A stretch of 64,000 nt of DNA from Paraburkholderia ginsengiterrae (GTDB taxonomy: Bacteria; Pseudomonadota; Gammaproteobacteria; Burkholderiales; Burkholderiaceae), in assembly GCF_001645125.1 (NCBI RefSeq), contig NZ_LXKA01000232.1, positions 37,137 through 101,136 on the forward strand, given 5' to 3'. Every line of letters starts with the position of its first letter. Position 1 is the stretch's first letter. A model generated the notes under the pieces. The model did not search any database and was not told the origin of the DNA. It saw only the letters and a list, made by a program, of their open reading frames with translations. The position numbers and the translations under genes were made by a program. Positions 42,552-51,771 of this stretch are shown here, piece after piece.

Positions 42552-44354
42552 TCAGACATAGTCCTTGTACTTGTCGAGCAGGCGCACCGGCTTGGCGAGC
42601 GCGTCGCGGCGGAACGGATCGCCGAGCTCACGGGTACACATGATCTCGATGATGGTCGTCTTGCCCTCGTTCATCTGCATGTCGATGGCACGCTTGAGCG
42701 CGGGGCCGACGTCCTCGAGGCGGTCCACCACGATGCCTTCCGCACCCATCGCGCGGGCGATCTGCGCGAAGCTCTGGTTGTCGAGCTCGCCGGCGACGAA
42801 GCGGCGGTTGTAGAAGTCCACCTGGTTCTTCTTCTCGGCGCCCCACTGGCGGTTATGGAAGACCACTGCGGTGACCGGAATGTTGTGCCGCACGCAGGTC
42901 ATGGTTTCCATCAGGCTCATGCCCCAGGCGCCGTCGCCGGCGTAAGAGACGGCCGGACGGTGCGGTGCCGCGACCTTCGCGCCGACGATGGTGGGGAACG
43001 CGTAACCGCAGTTGCCCCAGCTCATCGCGGCGAAGAAGCTGCGCGGCTTGTTGAACCGCAGGTAGCTGTTGGCCACGGAGTTGATGTTGCCGATGTCGGT
43101 GGAGACCATCACGTCGTCCGGCATGGCCTTTTCCAGTTCGCGCAGCACCTGGCGCGGGTGCAGATAGGTGCCGCCGTTGAAGGTGCGCTCGTCCTTCTGC
43201 TCCTCGATCATGTCGAGGCTGTAGGCGTCGCGCTCGTGGGTCCAGCCGTCCAGCTCTTTCTCCCAGGCGGCCTTTTCAGCGGCGATCTCGCCGGCGCGTG
43301 CTTCGAGCGTGGCGTCGCAGGCGAGAGTGCGGCCGGCGAGGCGCTGGGTGAGGGCGATGGCGGCGGCCTTGGCGTCACCGCAGATGCCCACCGATATCTT
43401 CTTCACGAGCCCCAGCATCTTGTGATCGGCGTCGATCTGGATGATCTTCGCCTCCTTCGGCCAGTAGTCCATACCATGCTGCGGCAGCGTGCCGAACGGT
43501 CCCAGCCGCGAGCCAAGGGCGATCACGACGTCGGCGCGGGAGATCAGCTTCATCGCCGCCTTCGAGCCCTGGTAGCCGAGCGGGCCGCACCACAGCGGGT
43601 GGTTGGCGGGGAACGAGTCGTTGTGCAGGTAGCTGTTGACCACCGGTGCGCCGAGGCGCTCGGCGAGCGCCTTGCACTCCTCGATGGCGTCGCCCATGAC
43701 CACGCCGCCGCCCGAGATGATGACGGGGAACTTGGCTTGCGCGAGCAGTTCGGCGGCTTCGTTCAGACGTTGGTCGCCGCCGGGGCCGCGGTCCAGACGC
43801 TGCGGCTGCGGAATCTCGGCCTTGATCTGGCCGTAGAAGTAATCGCGCGGGATGTTGAGCTGGGTGGGGCCCATTTCGGCGAGCGCGCGGTCGAAGCAGC
43901 GGCCGGTGAACTCGGCCATCCGCGCCGGATGGGTGACGTGGCCCTGGTACTTGGTGAACTCCTGGAACATGGGCAGCTGCTTCGCTTCCTGAAAGCCGCC
44001 GAGGCCAATGCCCATGGTGCCCGCTTCGGGCGTGATCATGACCACCGGGCTGTGCGCCCAGTAGGCCGCGGCGATGGCGGTCACGCAGTTGCTGATGCCA
44101 GGGCCGTTCTGGCCGATCACCACCCCATGGCGGCCGGATACGCGCGCATAGCCGTCGGCCATGTGACCGGCGCCTTGCTCGTGCACCACCGGGATGAGAC
44201 GGATGCCGGCGGGCGCGAAGATGTCCATGGCGTCCATGAAGGCGGAGCCCATGATGCCGAACATGTCGGTCACGCCGTTGGCGGCGAGCGTCTCGACGAA
44301 CGCTTCCGAGGGGGTCATGGCCTGCGGGCCGCTGATGGGGGTGTGGTCGCTCAT
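42552..44354 (-). CDS. xsc: sulfoacetaldehyde acetyltransferase
   Basis: The 600-residue thiamine-diphosphate enzyme turns sulfoacetaldehyde and phosphate into acetyl phosphate and sulfite. It shows the Xsc N-terminus MTPSEAFVETLAANGVTDMF with GIMGSAFMDAMDIFAPAGIR and the cofactor-activating Glu in VVHEQGAGHMADGYARVSGR. The ThDP motif is GDGAWGMSLMETMTCVRHNI...FHNRQWGAEKKNQ. IMGSAFMDAMD separates it from acetolactate synthases. Its promoter carries a palindrome and shares an element with the ise promoter. This is the central enzyme of the sulfonate island. Confidence 0.96.
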   Translation of the reverse strand: MSDHTPISGPQAMTPSEAFVETLAANGVTDMFGIMGSAFMDAMDIFAPAGIRLIPVVHEQGAGHMADGYARVSGRHGVVIGQNGPGISNCVTAIAAAYWAHSPVVMITPEAGTMGIGLGGFQEAKQLPMFQEFTKYQGHVTHPARMAEFTGRCFDRALAEMGPTQLNIPRDYFYGQIKAEIPQPQRLDRGPGGDQRLNEAAELLAQAKFPVIISGGGVVMGDAIEECKALAERLGAPVVNSYLHNDSFPANHPLWCGPLGYQGSKAAMKLISRADVVIALGSRLGPFGTLPQHGMDYWPKEAKIIQIDADHKMLGLVKKISVGICGDAKAAAIALTQRLAGRTLACDATLEARAGEIAAEKAAWEKELDGWTHERDAYSLDMIEEQKDERTFNGGTYLHPRQVLRELEKAMPDDVMVSTDIGNINSVANSYLRFNKPRSFFAAMSWGNCGYAFPTIVGAKVAAPHRPAVSYAGDGAWGMSLMETMTCVRHNIPVTAVVFHNRQWGAEKKNQVDFYNRRFVAGELDNQSFAQIARAMGAEGIVVDRLEDVGPALKRAIDMQMNEGKTTIIEIMCTRELGDPFRRDALAKPVRLLDKYKDYV

Positions 44355-44375
44355 GAGGTTGTCTCCGGGTTCTGA

Positions 44376-44448
44376 TGAAAATGGAACAAAAAGTTCCGAA
44401 AAACAAATCTGTAAATGAAATTTAGACCAAGTCAGGCTCAGGGGTCAA
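44376..44448 (-). promoter_or_regulatory. xsc promoter with GGAAC-N5-GTTCC operator
   Basis: On the minus strand TTGACC (44448-44443), a 17-base spacer and CTAAAT (44425-44420) form a weak sigma-70 promoter. The perfect inverted repeat GGAAC-AAAAA-GTTCC (44383-44397) would lie just downstream of the start site, a repressor-like position. TGAAAATGGAACAAAAA (44376-44392, plus strand) recurs with one change at the iseJ promoter. Confidence 0.6.
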
Positions 44449-44535
44449 TAGGGGTAACAAAATAAACGGGATGATTTGTACATAAAAATGTCATTGCTCC
44501 GGCCGGGCCGCGCCAGGCCGCGACGGCGGGCGCCG

Positions 44536-46005
44536 TCAGGTCCACGGCAGCGAATACGTCTTCACATTGGTGAAGCTCTTCATCGCTTCCTGGACGCCTT
44601 CCTTGTAGCCAAGCCCCGAATCCTTGATGCCGCCGAACGGCGTCAGCTCGAGCCGGTAGCCCGGCACCTCGCGCACGTTCACGCTGCCCACCTCCAGTTC
44701 GGCGATAAAGCGCGTGATGTAGTCGAGGCGATTGGTGCAGACCGAGGACGACAGCCCGTAGTCGGTCGAATTCGAAATACGAATGGCGTCGTCGATATCG
44801 CGGAAGCGGATCACCGGCGAGACCGGCCCGAACGTCTCGTATTTGACGAGCGGCATGTCGGGGAGTACGTGGTCGAGCACGGTCGGCGAATACAGCGCGC
44901 CCTGACGGATATTCCCGTAGAGCAGCTTGGCGCCCCGGCTCACCGCGTCGTTCACCTGCGCCTCGAAGAACATCGCGGCGGCTTCGTCGATAACCGTGCC
45001 CATATCGGTCTGCGGATCGGCCGGGTCGCCGTAGCGGATCGCGCGGGTCTTTTCCACGAGCAGTTCGACGAAACGGTCGGCGACCGCCTGATGCACGAGA
45101 ATCCGCTTGATCGCCGTGCAGCGCTGCCCCGAATTTTTATAGGATCCCGAAACGGCCAGCGTGCTCGCTTCGTCCAGGTCGGCGTCTTCCATCACGATGA
45201 TCGGATCGTTGCCGCCGAGTTCGAGCACGGCGCGCCGGTAGCCCATTCTGGCGGCGATGTATTTGCCGATCGGCACGCCGCCCGTGAACGTGATCAGATC
45301 GACGTGCGGGTTGGTGATCAGTTCGTCGGCGATTTCTTTCGGGTCGCCGGTGATGACCTGCAGCATCTGCGGCGGCAGGCCGGCCTCGTAAAGAATGTCC
45401 GCGAGCAGGCAGGTCGAGAGCGGCACCTTCTCGGACGGCTTGACGACGATCCGGTTGTTGGTCGCGATCGAGGGCACGATCTTGTGCGCGACCTGATTCA
45501 TCGGATGGTTGAACGGCGTGATCGCGGAGATGACCCCGAGCAACGGGTCGCGCTGCGTGTAGACGCGGCGTTGCTTGCCGTGCGGGGTGAGGTCGCAGGA
45601 AAACACCTGGCCGTCGTCTTTCAGCGCTTCGTTGGCGCCGAACGTCAGCACGTCGGCGACGCGGCCGGCTTCATACAGCGAGTCCTTTTTGCACAGCCCG
45701 GACTCGGCCGTGATCAGACTGGCAATTTCTTCCGTGCGTTCGCGGACGATGTCCGCGGCGCGCCGCAGAATCTGCGCGCGCTCGTAGCGCGTGAGCCGCG
45801 CACGATAGGCGTGGGCCCAGGCGAACGCGTATTGCACGTCGGCGAGCGTGGCTTTGGGCACCGTGCCGACCAGTTCGCCGTTGTACGGATTGAATACTTC
45901 GATGGTCTCCGCGCGCCGGATTTTTTCTCCGCCGATACGCAGCGATTCATGACGAACCTGATGACGAACCTGCGACGGCGGCTGCGTTTCCACGATGGCG
46001 TTCAT
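44536..46005 (-). CDS. NAD(P)-dependent aldehyde dehydrogenase, phosphonoacetaldehyde dehydrogenase (PhnY)-like
   Basis: The 489-residue enzyme has the ALDH catalytic Cys in SYKNSGQRCTAIKRILVHQA and Glu in AVLELGGNDPIIVMEDADLD. The NAD loop is DLITFTGGVPIGKYIAARMG, and FNPYNGELVGTVPKATLADV is typical for the PhnY group. Since no phosphonate genes are near and sulfoacetaldehyde is the sulfonate analogue of phosphonoacetaldehyde, I infer a sulfoacetaldehyde dehydrogenase (SafD-like role) that yields sulfoacetate. Start 46005 follows TGGAG. It lies directly upstream of xsc on the same strand, with a separate xsc promoter between. Confidence 0.8.
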   Translation of the reverse strand: MNAIVETQPPSQVRHQVRHESLRIGGEKIRRAETIEVFNPYNGELVGTVPKATLADVQYAFAWAHAYRARLTRYERAQILRRAADIVRERTEEIASLITAESGLCKKDSLYEAGRVADVLTFGANEALKDDGQVFSCDLTPHGKQRRVYTQRDPLLGVISAITPFNHPMNQVAHKIVPSIATNNRIVVKPSEKVPLSTCLLADILYEAGLPPQMLQVITGDPKEIADELITNPHVDLITFTGGVPIGKYIAARMGYRRAVLELGGNDPIIVMEDADLDEASTLAVSGSYKNSGQRCTAIKRILVHQAVADRFVELLVEKTRAIRYGDPADPQTDMGTVIDEAAAMFFEAQVNDAVSRGAKLLYGNIRQGALYSPTVLDHVLPDMPLVKYETFGPVSPVIRFRDIDDAIRISNSTDYGLSSSVCTNRLDYITRFIAELEVGSVNVREVPGYRLELTPFGGIKDSGLGYKEGVQEAMKSFTNVKTYSLPWT

Positions 46006-46147
46006 GCTGACTCCAGCGATAACTGATGACTGAAGTATTGCCGGTGGAGGGGCGGGGGAGTAGTGCCAGCTTGAATCAATCGCTGAGTCCACGCGGGTCG
46101 GCGGGTGCTTGCCGGGCGTTCGGTACGCGTGGTTTAACAGTGGAAAT

Positions 46148-46217
46148 TCAGCGGCGACGGTTCAGCGGCAGCAGATCAGCGGCGGTGACTCAGCTGCGAG
46201 GAATCAGTGGCGCAAGC
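46148..46217. repeat. five degenerate 14-bp tandem repeats
   Basis: Units begin TCAGCGGC at 46148, 46162 and 46176, then TCAGCTGC at 46190 and TCAGTGGC at 46204: a strict 14-base period with decay toward the end. The array lies between the aldehyde dehydrogenase start and the tauC stop. It may be a relic minisatellite or a row of protein sites upstream of the dehydrogenase gene. Confidence 0.75.
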
Positions 46218-46221
46218 GCGC

Positions 46222-46270
46222 GCCGTGCCGCAATGCCTCTGCCTCTATGGGCAGGACAGTGCGGCACGGC
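46222..46270 (-). terminator. 11-bp perfect stem after tauC
   Basis: GCCGTGCCGCA (46222-46232) and TGCGGCACGGC (46260-46270) pair perfectly around a 27-base loop, 29 bases beyond the tauC stop. It is probably the end of the tauABC transcript. Confidence 0.65.
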
Positions 46271-46298
46271 GGCTAAGGTGCGAACGAACGGTGAGCGC

Positions 46299-47219
46299 TT
46301 AGACTTTGCCCTTCCAGGGCACGAGCACGCGCTCCAGATGACGCATCAGCATGTCAAAGCAGAGGGCGAAGAAACCAATCACGATAATGCCCATGATCAC
46401 CACATCGCTGGCGAGGAACTCGGCGGCATTGAGCACCATGAAACCAAGACCGCTCGTCGATGCCACCATTTCCGCGGCCACCAGCGTCGTCCAGCCGACA
46501 CCGATGCCGATCCGCATGCCGGTGAAAATTTCCGGCAGCGCCGACTTCAATATCACGTAGAGCACCACCTGCGTGCGCGAGGCCCCCATCGAATAGGCCG
46601 CATGAATCTGCTCGATCGACACGGAGCGCACACCGGAGCGCGCGGCGATCGCCAGCGCCGCGAAGATGGCCAGATAGATCAGGAAGATCTTGGAAAACTC
46701 GCCGATGCCGAACCAGATAATGATGAGCGGCAAATACGCGAGCGGCGGCAGCGGCCGGTAGAACTCGATGGGCGGATCGAACACGCCGCGTGCGAAGCGC
46801 GAGACGCCCATCATGACCCCGATCGGAATCGCGGTCACACAGGCGAGCGCGAAGGCACCGAACACACGCAGCAAGCTGATGCCGGTATGCTGGGCGAGCG
46901 TCGAATTGGCGAAGCCTTCTGTCGCGACCAGAATGAACTTCGCATACACCGCCTGTGGCGAGGGCAGAAAGAGCGGCTTGATCCAGTGGAGGTTGGTCGC
47001 AGCAAACCACAAGCCGAGCAACGCGGCCACCGTAATCAGGCTGGTGACGGCGCTGCTGCCGTGGCCCGGCACACCGAACGTGTCGCCGGGTTTCGCGGGA
47101 CGCTTGGCAAAAAGCCGTGGGCCGCGGCCCGGCGTGCGTGGCGGCTCGATCTGCGTATCGGATCCCAACTGCGCGTGATGGCCGTTGGCCAATGCGTGAG
47201 CCCGTTTTGAATTAAACAT
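46299..47219 (-). CDS. tauC: ABC transporter permease, taurine/sulfonate (TauC/SsuC) type
   Basis: The 306-residue permease has about six hydrophobic helices and the binding-protein-dependent EAA loop [20 protein letters not shown] followed by [20 protein letters not shown]. The family block [20 protein letters not shown] and [20 protein letters not shown] is typical for taurine, nitrate and sulfonate permeases. Eight bases overlap the ATPase gene. With TauA and TauB it would form the inner-membrane importer. The exact substrate (taurine or another C2 sulfonate) is inferred from the island. Confidence 0.88.
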   Translation of the reverse strand: MFNSKRAHALANGHHAQLGSDTQIEPPRTPGRGPRLFAKRPAKPGDTFGVPGHGSSAVTSLITVAALLGLWFAATNLHWIKPLFLPSPQAVYAKFILVATEGFANSTLAQHTGISLLRVFGAFALACVTAIPIGVMMGVSRFARGVFDPPIEFYRPLPPLAYLPLIIIWFGIGEFSKIFLIYLAIFAALAIAARSGVRSVSIEQIHAAYSMGASRTQVVLYVILKSALPEIFTGMRIGIGVGWTTLVAAEMVASTSGLGFMVLNAAEFLASDVVIMGIIVIGFFALCFDMLMRHLERVLVPWKGKV

Positions 47220-48027
47220 GCGTCACCTCGGCTTCGGCAGCGTGCATTTTCTCGTCGCCGTAAATAATGCTGAGCACGCGCTCGCGCATTTCGATGAAAT
47301 CGGGACTCGACTTGATCGCACGCGCGTCGCGTGTTTCAAGAAAACGTCGATTGAAATCGAGTTCATAGGTGTGCGTAATGCGTCCGGGGCGGGGCGACAT
47401 CACGATCAGGCGGCTCGCCAGAAAGAGCGCTTCCTCGACGCTGTGCGTGATGAAGAAGAACATCTTGTTGGTCTTGACCCAGACATCGAGCAACAGCTCC
47501 TGGATCGTCTCGCGGGTCAGCGCGTCGAGGGCGGCCATCGGTTCGTCCATCAGCAGCATGGCCGGGTCGCAGGTGAGCGCGCGGGCAATGCCCACCCGCT
47601 GCTGCATCCCGCCGGAGAGCTGATAGATCATGTGCTGATGGAAGTCCTGCAAGCCCACCAGCGCCAGATTGCGCACCGCGATCTCGCGGCGCTGCGCCTT
47701 CGGCACGCCCTGCAGTTTCAGGCCGAACTCGGCGTTGTCGATCACGTTGAGCCACGGCAGCAGCGCGTGCTTCTGGAACACCACGCCGCGGTCGGCGCCC
47801 GGTCCCGCGATCGGCGCGCCGCCCAGCAGCAGCTCGCCGCTGGTCGGCGCGATGAAGCCCGCCATCAGCGAGAGCAGTGTGGTCTTGCCGCAGCCCGAGG
47901 CGCCAAGGGCGACGACGAAGTCACCGGAATTGATCGTCAGATTGATGTTGTCGAGCGCGTGCACCGTCTGGCCCGCGCTGCGCCCGGGAAACACGACCTG
48001 CACATTCTTGACCCGCATGCTTTCCAT
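47212..48027 (-). CDS. tauB: ABC transporter ATP-binding protein, taurine/sulfonate (TauB/SsuB) type
   Basis: The 271-residue ATPase has Walker [21 protein letters not shown], the signature [17 protein letters not shown] and Walker [21 protein letters not shown], then the switch His in [20 protein letters not shown]. It resembles TauB and SsuB most among ABC subfamilies. It sits between the binding protein (33 bases upstream) and the permease (overlapping). The C-terminal tail after [18 protein letters not shown] is normal for the group. Confidence 0.9.
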   Translation of the reverse strand: MESMRVKNVQVVFPGRSAGQTVHALDNINLTINSGDFVVALGASGCGKTTLLSLMAGFIAPTSGELLLGGAPIAGPGADRGVVFQKHALLPWLNVIDNAEFGLKLQGVPKAQRREIAVRNLALVGLQDFHQHMIYQLSGGMQQRVGIARALTCDPAMLLMDEPMAALDALTRETIQELLLDVWVKTNKMFFFITHSVEEALFLASRLIVMSPRPGRITHTYELDFNRRFLETRDARAIKSSPDFIEMRERVLSIIYGDEKMHAAEAEVTHV

Positions 48028-48059
48028 ACTGCCTCCTGATTCGACGGTACCGGCCTACG

Positions 48060-49118
48060 TCATTTGAGTTTCATGGCGGCTTCTGCATACGCCGGAGTCA
48101 CGAATTTCGAGTAATCCGGCAGCACCGCGCTGATCTGTTTCTGGTCCTTCAGGAACATGGCCGTGTCCTTCAGCGCGAAGGTGGCGCGCCCGGCACTGCC
48201 GCCGCCCAGCCATTGCGAGGAGGCCTGCTCCTGGATCGTCGGGAACGCGTAGAGCGACAGCGATTCCGGGACATCGGCCGGGGTGCCGCCGATCATCTTC
48301 GCGATGGCCGCGGCTTGCGGCGAGCTCGCGCTCCACTGCGCGGTATTTTTGCGGTATTGGTCGTCGGCGTCGGAGATGGCCTTGACCAGTTTTGCCATGA
48401 AGTCCTTATGATCCTCGCCCCATTTGCGATCGACCGCAATCCCGTCAAACGTGGGCTTGCCGAGCTTCGACAGATCGCCGGAGGTGATCAGCACCTTGCC
48501 GCTTTTCTTCAGCTGGGCGAGCGCCGGATCCCACACGTAGGCGGCGTCGATGTCGCCGCGCTCCCACGCCGCCACCAGCTGATTGGGCTGCATGTTGAGG
48601 ATCTTCACGTCGGACGGATTGATGCCCCAATGCTGCAGCGCGAACATCGTGTGATAGTGCGTGGTCGAGACGAACGGCACGCCGATCGTCTTGCCCTTCA
48701 GGTCCGCCGGCTTGGTGATGCCCGAGCCGTTGCGCACCACCATCGCTTCAGCCTGGTTGATGTTGTCGAGAATCCAGAAGAGCTGCAGATCGACGCCCTG
48801 GCTCACCGCCGCCGCGAGCGGGCTCGAACCGATCACGCCGACCTTCACGTCGCCTGAGGCCATCGCGGTGGCGACCTTCGCGCCGGACTCGAATTGCCGC
48901 CAGTTGATCTTGTAGCCGGTTTCTTTCTCGATCGAGCCGTTGGCGATCGCCACGACCCATGGGTCGACGATCTGCTGGTAGGCGATCGTGACTTCCTTGT
49001 CCTGCGCGTAGGAAGGCTGCGCCGCGAGGCAGGTGAGCGCGGCGAGCGCCGTGGCCGTGATACAACGCGTCAGACGGCCGAACCAGCGGGGCAAGGTCGA
49101 GGGTTTATCGCTTTTCAT
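48060..49118 (-). CDS. tauA: periplasmic substrate-binding protein, taurine/sulfonate (TauA) type
   Basis: The 352-residue precursor has a signal peptide (basic MKSDKPSTLPRWFGRLTR, hydrophobic CITATALAALTCLAA, cleavage near QPSYA-QDK). The mature part matches TauA: EVTIAYQQIVDPWVVAIANG, YKINWRQFESGAKVATAMAS and GDVKVGVIGSSPLAAAVSQG. VDLQLFWILDN is a hallmark of the taurine-binding group and differs from SsuA. It would capture taurine or a related C2 sulfonate in the periplasm. First gene of tauABC, divergent from the MocR-type regulator. Confidence 0.9.
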   Translation of the reverse strand: MKSDKPSTLPRWFGRLTRCITATALAALTCLAAQPSYAQDKEVTIAYQQIVDPWVVAIANGSIEKETGYKINWRQFESGAKVATAMASGDVKVGVIGSSPLAAAVSQGVDLQLFWILDNINQAEAMVVRNGSGITKPADLKGKTIGVPFVSTTHYHTMFALQHWGINPSDVKILNMQPNQLVAAWERGDIDAAYVWDPALAQLKKSGKVLITSGDLSKLGKPTFDGIAVDRKWGEDHKDFMAKLVKAISDADDQYRKNTAQWSASSPQAAAIAKMIGGTPADVPESLSLYAFPTIQEQASSQWLGGGSAGRATFALKDTAMFLKDQKQISAVLPDYSKFVTPAYAEAAMKLK

Positions 49119-49464
49119 CGTAGGTCTCCAGAATCGCTGTAATGGACTACACGCTAACCTCGGGTACGCCGACGGGGGCTTGCCCCAATCGTCGGGAAAG
49201 GGTTGATGCGAGTATCGTCATTAAAAAATAGTGCAGGTTAGGGCCAGACGAAGCCGATCGTTGAGTCCACATCGGCAATTTTGAATCGGGCAGACTGGCC
49301 CCATCAGGCGGCGGCAGGCCCCAGAATGGTCCCGGTTGGTTCCGAGGGGTCCCGCCGCCGACGACGAGCCGTGTTGTGCGGGGTCCTCCTCATCTTGCGC
49401 GCCCATGCCCCCGGCGTGCGTCCTTGCGCGAAATGACGCCCGCCCTCATCAATAAGGAGAAAGC
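49119..49464. promoter_or_regulatory. tauA-tauR divergent control region (346 bases)
   Basis: No gene is seen. CCGACGGGGGCTTGCCCC (49169-49186) with following CGTCGG can fold into a hairpin in the tauA leader. GGCCCCA occurs at 49297 and 49317, a direct repeat with a 20-base (two-turn) period, the kind of arrangement MocR/TauR proteins bind. An AT-rich patch with TTAAAAAATA lies near 49220. Promoter boxes cannot be fixed with confidence. Confidence 0.4.
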
Positions 49465-50991
49465 ATGTCCAGTCGTACCTCGGTAGCTCTTTGGACCCAG
49501 CGGTTCCAGCGCTCACCCGAGTCGAACATGAGCCTGCAAGGCCAGATTCGCCAGATGTTGGTGGCCGCGATTCTCGACGGCCAGTTATTGCCGGACCACG
49601 CGTTGCCGTCGAGCCGCGAGCTGGCCGACCAGTTGAGCGTGGCGCGCAATACGGTCGTGCTGGCGTATCAGCAGCTGGTGGAAGAGGGGTATCTGATTTC
49701 GCGCGAGCGCAGCGGGCATTTCGTCAATCCCACCATCCTCGAAGGGCGGCACGCCTTCACGCCGCCGCAGGCGGGCGTGGACGAGGCGGCCAATGAAGCG
49801 CTCGAGCGGCCGGACTGGGGCCAGCGCCTGCGCCGGCGCCCCTCCGCGCAACGCAACATCGTCAAGCCGGGCAACTGGCTGAGCTACGAGTATCCGTTCA
49901 TTTACGGGCAGTTCGATCAGTCGCTGTTTCCGACCAACGACTGGCGCGAATGCTGTATGAAGGCGCTGTCGGTCATGGAGATCCGCAACTGGGCGCCGGA
50001 TCTGATCGAGCGCGACGACGATACGCTGATCCAGCAGATCCGCACGCGCGTGCTGCCGCGGCGCGGCGTGTTTGCGATGCCCGACGAGATCGTCGTGACG
50101 ATTGGCTGCCAGCAAGCGCTGTACCTCGTGGCGGATCTGCTGGCGAGCGAGCGGACCACGATCGGCTTCGAGAATCCAGGTTATCCGGATGCCCGCAATA
50201 TCTTCGAGAACCGCAATGCGCGGCTTCAGCCGTTGCCGGTGGATGGCGGCGGGGTGCGTCCGGTCGAGGACGCCGAGCTGCTCGCGCAATGCGACTACGT
50301 CTACGTGACGCCGAGCCACCAGTGCCCCACCACGGCGACCATGCCGATCGAGCGCCGCCATGCGTTGCTGGAGCTCGCGCAGAAGCACGACTTCGTGCTG
50401 ATCGAAGACGACTACGAGAGCGAGAACAACTTCTCCGGCACGCCGCATCCGGCGCTCAAGAGCCTGGATACCGCCGACCGGGTGATCTATATCGGCAGCC
50501 TGTCGAAGACATTCGCGCCGGGCTTGCGCCTCGGCTATATCGTCGGGCCGCGCGAACTCGTGCGCGAACTGCGCGCGGCGCGGCGGCTGATGGTGCGCCA
50601 CCCGGCAGCCTATATCCAGCGCGCCTTTGCCACCTTTCTGGCGCTCGGGCATCACGACGCGCTGCTGCGGCGGCTCGCTCTGGCGTACCGCGAGCGCGCG
50701 CAGGCGCTGATGACCGCGCTCGACACGCATCTGCCCGAAGCGCGCTATCTGCCGATGGCGGGCGGGGCGTCGTGCTGGGTCGAAGGGCCGCCCTGGCTCG
50801 ACGCGACCCGCCTTGCCGCGGACGCGGAAGAGCACGGACTCCTGATCGAGCTGGGGCGGGTGTTTTTCATGACCGGCCTCGAGCAGAACCACTGCTTCCG
50901 CATGGGCTTTTCGGCCATCAAGCTCGAAAAGATCGACGCCGGTGTGCGTTTGCTCGCGCAACTGGTGCGCGAGCAGGCGCCCAAGGCCTAA
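49465..50991 (+). CDS. tauR: MocR-type (GntR plus aminotransferase-like) regulator, TauR-like
   Basis: The 508-residue regulator has an N-terminal GntR winged helix (LPSSRELADQLSVARNTVVL, then AYQQLVEEGYLISRERSGHF). The fold-type I aminotransferase domain has the PLP-binding Lys in VIYIGSLSKTFAPGLRLGYI and the Asp/Tyr region FVLIEDDYESENNFSGTPHP. TauR proteins of this family sense taurine and control taurine genes. It is divergent from tauABC, which supports the name. GGAG lies before the ATG at 49465. No taurine:pyruvate aminotransferase gene, its usual target, is in the window. Confidence 0.87.
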   Translation: MSSRTSVALWTQRFQRSPESNMSLQGQIRQMLVAAILDGQLLPDHALPSSRELADQLSVARNTVVLAYQQLVEEGYLISRERSGHFVNPTILEGRHAFTPPQAGVDEAANEALERPDWGQRLRRRPSAQRNIVKPGNWLSYEYPFIYGQFDQSLFPTNDWRECCMKALSVMEIRNWAPDLIERDDDTLIQQIRTRVLPRRGVFAMPDEIVVTIGCQQALYLVADLLASERTTIGFENPGYPDARNIFENRNARLQPLPVDGGGVRPVEDAELLAQCDYVYVTPSHQCPTTATMPIERRHALLELAQKHDFVLIEDDYESENNFSGTPHPALKSLDTADRVIYIGSLSKTFAPGLRLGYIVGPRELVRELRAARRLMVRHPAAYIQRAFATFLALGHHDALLRRLALAYRERAQALMTALDTHLPEARYLPMAGGASCWVEGPPWLDATRLAADAEEHGLLIELGRVFFMTGLEQNHCFRMGFSAIKLEKIDAGVRLLAQLVREQAPKA

Positions 50992-51018
50992 GCGGGCAGC
51001 GCCTGCGGCGCTAGCGCG

Positions 51019-51771
51019 CTAGAACGTTCTGGCGAGTTCCCGCGCCGCTTCCTGCAGGCGCGGCACGAATTCGAGCGCGCGCGACAGCGGCGCGCGCGAA
51101 ACCGGCGCATGCACGGCGATCGCCGCGATGCAGGTGTTGTTCGCATCCATGACCGGGGCGGCCACGCAGGCAATGCCGGCGACAAACTCCTCGTTATCGA
51201 TCGCAATGCGCTTGTGCGCGGTGCGGTCGAGTTCGGCTTCGAGCAGTTCGGGGTCGGTAATCGTGTTTGGCGTGAAGCGTTCGAGCTTCAGCATGCGCAC
51301 AAGCGGCGCGCGTTGCTCGCGCGGCAGCATGGCCAGCAGCAGCTTGCCGCTCGCGCTGCAATGCGCGGGCACGTGCGAGCCGGGCTTGAGATCGAGCCGC
51401 AGCGGCCACGGCGCTTCCATCCGGTCGAGATAGAGCACTTCCGTTTCGTGCAGCATGGTGAGATTGCAGGTCTCGCCGACGTCGGCAACGAGGTGCGAGA
51501 GGATGGCGTGCCGCAGTCGGCGCGCGCCGGAATGCATCATGACGCCCAGACCGAGTTGCGCGAGGCGCGGCCCGATCACGTACGCGTTTTTCTGGCCAGG
51601 CTCACGGATCACCAGACCCCCGGCCTCCAGCGACGCCAGCATGCGGTGCAGCGAGGCCTTCGGCAGATCAACGTCCTGCACGATGTCGGCGAGCGACACC
51701 GGACCTTCGGCGTTGACCAGGTGCTCGAGCAGCGCGAACGCGCGCAGGGTGGGAGTATCCGCTTTAGTCAT
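51019..51771 (-). CDS. IclR-family regulator
   Basis: The 250-residue protein has the winged helix LLEHLVNAEGPVSLADIVQD, then VDLPKASLHRMLASLEAGGL. The effector domain contains VGETCNLTMLHETEVLYLDR and VPAHCSASGKLLLAMLPREQ. It is a close paralogue of the two other IclR proteins here. Its stop is 28 bases from the convergent MocR-gene stop, and its upstream region holds TTTCCGGAA-type sequences and a GAAATAGCG motif. It may control xsc, tau or sau genes; the target is not fixed. Confidence 0.87.
   Translation of the reverse strand: MTKADTPTLRAFALLEHLVNAEGPVSLADIVQDVDLPKASLHRMLASLEAGGLVIREPGQKNAYVIGPRLAQLGLGVMMHSGARRLRHAILSHLVADVGETCNLTMLHETEVLYLDRMEAPWPLRLDLKPGSHVPAHCSASGKLLLAMLPREQRAPLVRMLKLERFTPNTITDPELLEAELDRTAHKRIAIDNEEFVAGIACVAAPVMDANNTCIAAIAVHAPVSRAPLSRALEFVPRLQEAARELARTF

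Noticed and set aside
42552-44354. Acetolactate synthase or other ThDP enzyme instead of Xsc
   Set aside because: The IMGSAFMDAMD segment, the 600-residue length and the neighbouring pta are characteristic of sulfoacetaldehyde acetyltransferase; no small regulatory subunit is present.
42375-44375. 666-codon open frame on the plus strand
   Set aside because: It lies opposite xsc. The minus-strand protein has all Xsc motifs; the plus-strand reading is low-complexity His/Val/Gly-rich shadow sequence.
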